From Nocardia jiangxiensis NBRC 101359 (GTDB lineage Bacteria; Actinomycetota; Actinomycetes; Mycobacteriales; Mycobacteriaceae), in the NCBI RefSeq assembly GCF_000308615.1, contig NZ_BAGB01000049.1, forward strand, positions 1 to 64,000: a stretch of DNA of 64,000 nucleotides. Direction: 5' to 3'. Within the stretch, counting starts at the first letter, position 1, and each line of letters begins with the position of its first letter. The position numbers and the translations under genes are program-made. Under the pieces are notes generated by a model. That model did no database searches and was not told the origin of the DNA. It saw only the letters and a program-made list of their open reading frames with translations. Positions 61,142 to 64,000 of the stretch are shown one piece after another.

Positions 61142-61885
61142 ATGAGCATCAATCCCGGCAACTGGTCGCCGCCGCCGAAACCGACGGCGAATCGGAAATA
61201 CCTCGCTGTCGTGATTCCCGTCGTGGTGGTGCTGGCCGTCGCTCTCGCGACCGGCGTCGGGCTGCTGGCCCGTAATGCGTTCGCGACGGAGATTCGGGGC
61301 ACCGCCGTCGCGACGCCCGGAGCCTCGTCGGCCGAGCATGTGCTGGCCGACGGCGCGGTCCGGATCGGTGATCCGCATGCGAAGGTGACGGTTCGGGTCG
61401 TCATGGATCTGCAGTGCCCGTACTGCAAGATGTTCGAGGCGAACAACGGATCGGTGCTCGAGGGTGCGGTGCGCGACCACACCGCCGCGGTCGAGTACAG
61501 CGTCATCACCTTCCTCGACCGCGCGAGCACCACGCAGTACTCCTCCCGTGCGGGCAATGCCTCGTTCTGTGTCGCGAACTCGGGCCTCGAGCACTACCAG
61601 TCGTGGCTGGCCGCGATGTTCGCCCAACAGCCCGAAGAAGGCAGCGACGGCCTCACCGACGATCAGCTGATCCGCATCGCCAAGACGGCCGGTTACGCCG
61701 AAGACGCTGTGGCGCAATGCATCATCAACCGCAGCTACGACACATACCTCCGCGCCAAGACCAAAGCGGTACTCGCCGGCGGTGTGAACTCGACCCCCAC
61801 GGTCACCGTCAACGGCAAGCAGATCACCTCCAGCAGCGCCCTGATGACGCCGGGCGGCCTCGCCCCGCTGATCGCGGCGGGCTGA
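61142..61885 (+). CDS. Membrane-anchored DsbA-family thiol-disulfide protein
   Basis: 247 residues. One helix (V-V-I-P-V-V-V-V-L-A-V-A-L-A-T-G-V, residues about 21-37) anchors a thioredoxin-fold domain with the active site Q-C-P-Y-C-K-M-F (near 98-105), a helical insert with its own cysteines, and the cis-Pro segment N-S-T-P-T-V (near 218-223). It resembles mycobacterial secreted DsbA-like (DsbG/Rv2969c) proteins and would oxidise or isomerise exported proteins. Confidence 0.9.
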   Translation: MSINPGNWSPPPKPTANRKYLAVVIPVVVVLAVALATGVGLLARNAFATEIRGTAVATPGASSAEHVLADGAVRIGDPHAKVTVRVVMDLQCPYCKMFEANNGSVLEGAVRDHTAAVEYSVITFLDRASTTQYSSRAGNASFCVANSGLEHYQSWLAAMFAQQPEEGSDGLTDDQLIRIAKTAGYAEDAVAQCIINRSYDTYLRAKTKAVLAGGVNSTPTVTVNGKQITSSSALMTPGGLAPLIAAG

Positions 61886-61994
61886 GCCGCCGGGTCACCA
61901 GGACGGCAGTCCGATGCGTCGGTCACGCCACCCCGGAATTCGGTCGCCGCGCCGGGAACCGTTGCGGGAGTAACGAATCCGAGGGGAGCCCCTG

Positions 61995-62196
61995 CTAATT
62001 CAGCAAGCCCTGTTCGCGCAGGCTGCGACAGGTGGCGATGAGAGCCTCTTCCGGGGCCTCGACGAATTCCTCAGCGGGGCCGCCCTCAGCGCGATCAAAC
62101 TGACCCGGCATCGGCGACTCGGACTGGAAGAGGCCAGCGCCGCCGCCAGCCTGTTCCTCGACGGCAGCCGCGGGGACGCCTCGCGCCGCTCGACCA
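61995..62196 (-). pseudogene. Possible C-terminal gene remnant
   Basis: A minus-strand frame closed upstream by TGA ends with E-F-V-E-A-P-E-E-A-L-I-A-T-C-R-S-L-R-E-Q-G-L-L-N and TAG at 61995-61997. The amphipathic end looks coding, but no start codon with a ribosome-binding site exists and no family is recognised. It follows doxX directly. Confidence 0.3.
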
Positions 62197-62198
62197 CG

Positions 62199-62567
62199 TC
62201 ATGTCCCGACCGCGACGTGGACCATGTAGACGGCGGACGCCAGCGCGAACAACAGGTAGAGGCCCGGAAACGCGAGGTTGTAGAAGACGCGCGCTCTGAT
62301 GTGTGCGACGACCGCGCCGACGAAGAACAGGATCAGACCGACACCGGCCGCCACGCCGAGCCAGGGCAACCAGATCAGCCCGGCGACGAGCCCGAGCGCC
62401 CCCGCCAGTTTCAACGTCGCGAGGTAGGGCACAGCCCATGCGGGAACGTGCACCTCGGCGGAATTCTTCAGCACGAACCCGGCCGGGACATAGTCGGCGA
62501 GCGCGATAGCCGCATTCGCCACGATGCACACGATCGTGACGACGAACAGGGCGATCATGCGCCGCAC
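62199..62567 (-). CDS. DoxX-like membrane protein
   Basis: 122 residues with four helices, including F-V-V-T-I-V-C-I-V-A-N-A-A-I-A-L-A, then W-A-V-P-Y-L-A-T-L-K-L-A-G-A-L-G-L-V and L-F-F-V-G-A-V-V-A-H-I-R, the DoxX-family core. The start could be the GTG at 62567 or ATG at 62558. DoxX-like genes are common partners of ECF41 sigma factors, and an ECF41-type promoter is seen upstream. Confidence 0.85.
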   Translation of the reverse strand: MRRMIALFVVTIVCIVANAAIALADYVPAGFVLKNSAEVHVPAWAVPYLATLKLAGALGLVAGLIWLPWLGVAAGVGLILFFVGAVVAHIRARVFYNLAFPGLYLLFALASAVYMVHVAVGT

Positions 62568-62710
62568 CCGGTCTGCGCTCGGTCACGATCGGCGATCGCG
62601 GGGATCTGTCGGGATATGGTCCGGGCCCGGACTTTCGATACGCTCATCAGCAGGTTGCTTCCTCGAGTAGTGGTGAACTTCGGATCCGAGATGGTGGTCT
62701 CGTTCGTCCC

Positions 62711-62737
62711 GACGTCGCGCGCCTCGGAAAGGTGACA
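62711..62737 (-). promoter_or_regulatory. ECF41/SigJ-type promoter of doxX
   Basis: On the minus strand, TGTCACC (62731-62737) and CGTC (62711-62714) are separated by exactly 16 nt. The published ECF41/SigJ consensus is TGTCACA, N16, CGTC, so 10 of 11 specified bases match. It points toward doxX, 144 nt away, and overlaps the upstream region of the sigma-factor gene. Confidence 0.72.
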
Positions 62738-62741
62738 CCTG

Positions 62742-63623
62742 GTGGTACCGATTGCGGAATTCGAAGCGGCCCGCCCGCAACTGTTCGCGGTGGCATTCCG
62801 ATTGCTCGGATCCGTGCACGACGCCGAGGACGCCGTGCAGACCACCTGGATCAAGGCATCGACCGCCGACGCGGTCGATGTCCGCAACCCGGCGGCGTGG
62901 TTGACCACGGTGCTCACCCACGTCTGCCTCGACCAGTTGCGAACGCGGCGCAGGCGCGGCGAGGAGCCCCTGCTCGCGGACCTGATCCCGGCCGAGGCCC
63001 GCACCGCGGACGAGCACTGTCTGCGGCGTGAGAACATCTCCCGGGCCCTGATGGTGGTCCTGGACCGCCTGACTCCACCGCAACGCGTCGCCTACGTCCT
63101 GCACGATCTGTTCGACGTCCCGTTCCGAGAGGTCGCGCACACTCTCGGCACCAGTTCCGACAACGCGAAGAAGCACGCCAGCCGCGCACGCCGACGGATC
63201 GAGCAGGCCGATCCCGCATTCGCAACCACCGCCGAGGAGCGCGCGGTCGTCGACGCCTTCCTCGACGCGGCCGCCGGCGGTGACATCGACCGCATGCTCG
63301 CCCTGATGACCGACGACTGCGTGCGCGCCGCCGATCCCGCACTCGTGCCGTCCGGTACGCCGCCGGTCGTCAGCGGCGCCCGCGCGGTCGCCGAGGAGAC
63401 GAGGCTGTTCGCCGACCGAATCCGCGCCGCCGTCCCGATGACGGTCGCCGGACGGCCCGCGCACGTCATCGCCCCCGGCGGTCACCTGCTCGCGGTCGTC
63501 GAGGTCACCCTCCGGAACGGTCGCGTCAGCCGGATCGACATCGTTCGTCCCCACCCGGACACCGCCATCTCGATGCCCGCAGTCGGCTCGCCACAACCCA
63601 CCTTGGACCCGCGTTCGAACTGA
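62742..63623 (+). CDS. ECF41-group RNA polymerase sigma factor (SigJ-like)
   Basis: 293 residues. Sigma region 2 (P-Q-L-F-A-V-A-F-R-L-L-G-S-V-H-D-A-E-D-A-V-Q) and region 4 (L-T-P-P-Q-R-V-A-Y-V-L-H-D-L-F-D-V-P-F-R-E-V-A) are followed by a SnoaL-like C-terminal domain (about 170-285; A-A-A-G-G-D-I-D-R-M-L-A-L-M-T-D-D), which acts in place of a separate anti-sigma factor in the ECF41 group. No anti-sigma gene is adjacent. It is divergent from doxX and followed by an epimerase-like gene, both typical ECF41 companions. Confidence 0.92.
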   Translation: MVPIAEFEAARPQLFAVAFRLLGSVHDAEDAVQTTWIKASTADAVDVRNPAAWLTTVLTHVCLDQLRTRRRRGEEPLLADLIPAEARTADEHCLRRENISRALMVVLDRLTPPQRVAYVLHDLFDVPFREVAHTLGTSSDNAKKHASRARRRIEQADPAFATTAEERAVVDAFLDAAAGGDIDRMLALMTDDCVRAADPALVPSGTPPVVSGARAVAEETRLFADRIRAAVPMTVAGRPAHVIAPGGHLLAVVEVTLRNGRVSRIDIVRPHPDTAISMPAVGSPQPTLDPRSN

Positions 63624-63888
63624 CCATCGTCACCAGATCTCCCCCCACCCGGACACCGCGCCTTGACAGCAAATAGGCAGCGAACAATCGTGGAAAACAA
63701 TGGAACCCGGAACCGTTTCAGACCGCCTGCAGTCCATGTCGCCCGAACCGCTCGGCGAGATCATTCGCGGCACCGTGGAGCGGCTGCTCGATGCGCAACA
63801 GCCACGCGAACTCGATTGCACGGCAGCCGATCTGCTCCGTGCGGCCATGGGCGCCGACATCGAACACCATCGACCGAAGGGGAATCTC

Positions 63889-64000
63889 ATGAAGATCTCG
63901 GTTATCGGCACCGGACTCATCGGCGCACAGGTGGTCGGCGATCTGACCGCGGCCGGGCACGAGGCGAGCGGGCACTCCCGCTCGACCGGCGTCGATCTGC
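63889..64000 (+). CDS. NAD(P)-binding epimerase/NmrA-like protein, cut by the window end
   Basis: Only 37 codons are visible: M-K-I-S-V-I-G-T-G-L-I-G-A-Q-V-V-G-D-L, a Rossmann G-x-G-x-x-G start. AAGGGG lies 6 nt before the ATG. The frame is open upstream for another 63 codons to an ATG at 63700, giving a helical leader. Epimerase/oxidoreductase genes are a known target class of ECF41 sigma factors. Confidence 0.75.
   Translation, partial: MKISVIGTGLIGAQVVGDLTAAGHEASGHSRSTGVDL

Overview
The window is high-GC actinobacterial DNA, most likely Nocardia or a close relative (Rhodococcus/Mycobacteriales). The grounds are pervasive GTG starts, long antisense shadow ORFs, a dxr-rip1 pair next to a DUF2631 gene as in mycobacteria, a PknK-like kinase, XRE/DUF5753-DUF397 pairs, DUF6131 and CsbD stress proteins, and an actinobacterial ben/cat cluster. 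No rRNA, tRNA, insertion sequence or CRISPR array was seen.

Layout. (1) 1-15 kb: the MEP isoprenoid genes ispG and dxr plus the site-2 protease rip1 lie on the minus strand, but ispG is separated from rip1 by about 11 kb of accessory genes: an XRE/DUF397 pair, three tiny overlapping genes, a kinase-ATPase-LuxR regulator, a nitroreductase, a metabolite/H+ symporter, a MerR-controlled deacetylase-like gene and endonuclease V. (2) 15-24 kb: an HTH-less LysR-type sensor protein, gene remnants, small membrane/stress proteins, a PatA/LpxL-like acyltransferase, an AI-2E exporter, and a large membrane-anchored protein with a nuclease-like C-terminus followed 8 bp later by a possible immunity gene. 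(3) 24-32 kb: a flavoprotein, a secreted GH27 alpha-galactosidase, an MDR reductase, and an iron-uptake operon (fused EfeU-EfeO, then EfeB) behind an IdeR-like box. (4) 32-37 kb: two cobalamin riboswitches, one before cbtB-cbtA (cobalt uptake) and one before metE (B12-independent methionine synthase). (5) 37-45 kb: sthA, then a dehydrate-rehydrate-cleave operon (PrpD-like, PrpB-like lyase, LeuC/LeuD-like) with a divergent double Lrp regulator. (6) 45-57 kb: a benzoate-to-3-oxoadipate block: catR-like, catB, catA, catC and a PcaD-like hydrolase on the minus strand, and divergent benA, benB, a BenC-FCD-BenD triple fusion and a BenR-like LuxR regulator on the plus strand. (7) 57-64 kb: a truncated TetR, an FlK-type thioesterase, a TetX-like monooxygenase, a DsbA-like protein, and an ECF41/SigJ module with a DoxX gene and an epimerase-like gene cut by the window end.

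The strongest items for follow-up are the BenC-FCD-BenD fusion, the candidate membrane-anchored toxin/immunity pair at 20.5-23.8 kb, an ECF41-type promoter match in front of doxX, the substrate-orphan tricarboxylate module at 38-42 kb, and several perfect palindromes placed as operators in divergent promoter regions.
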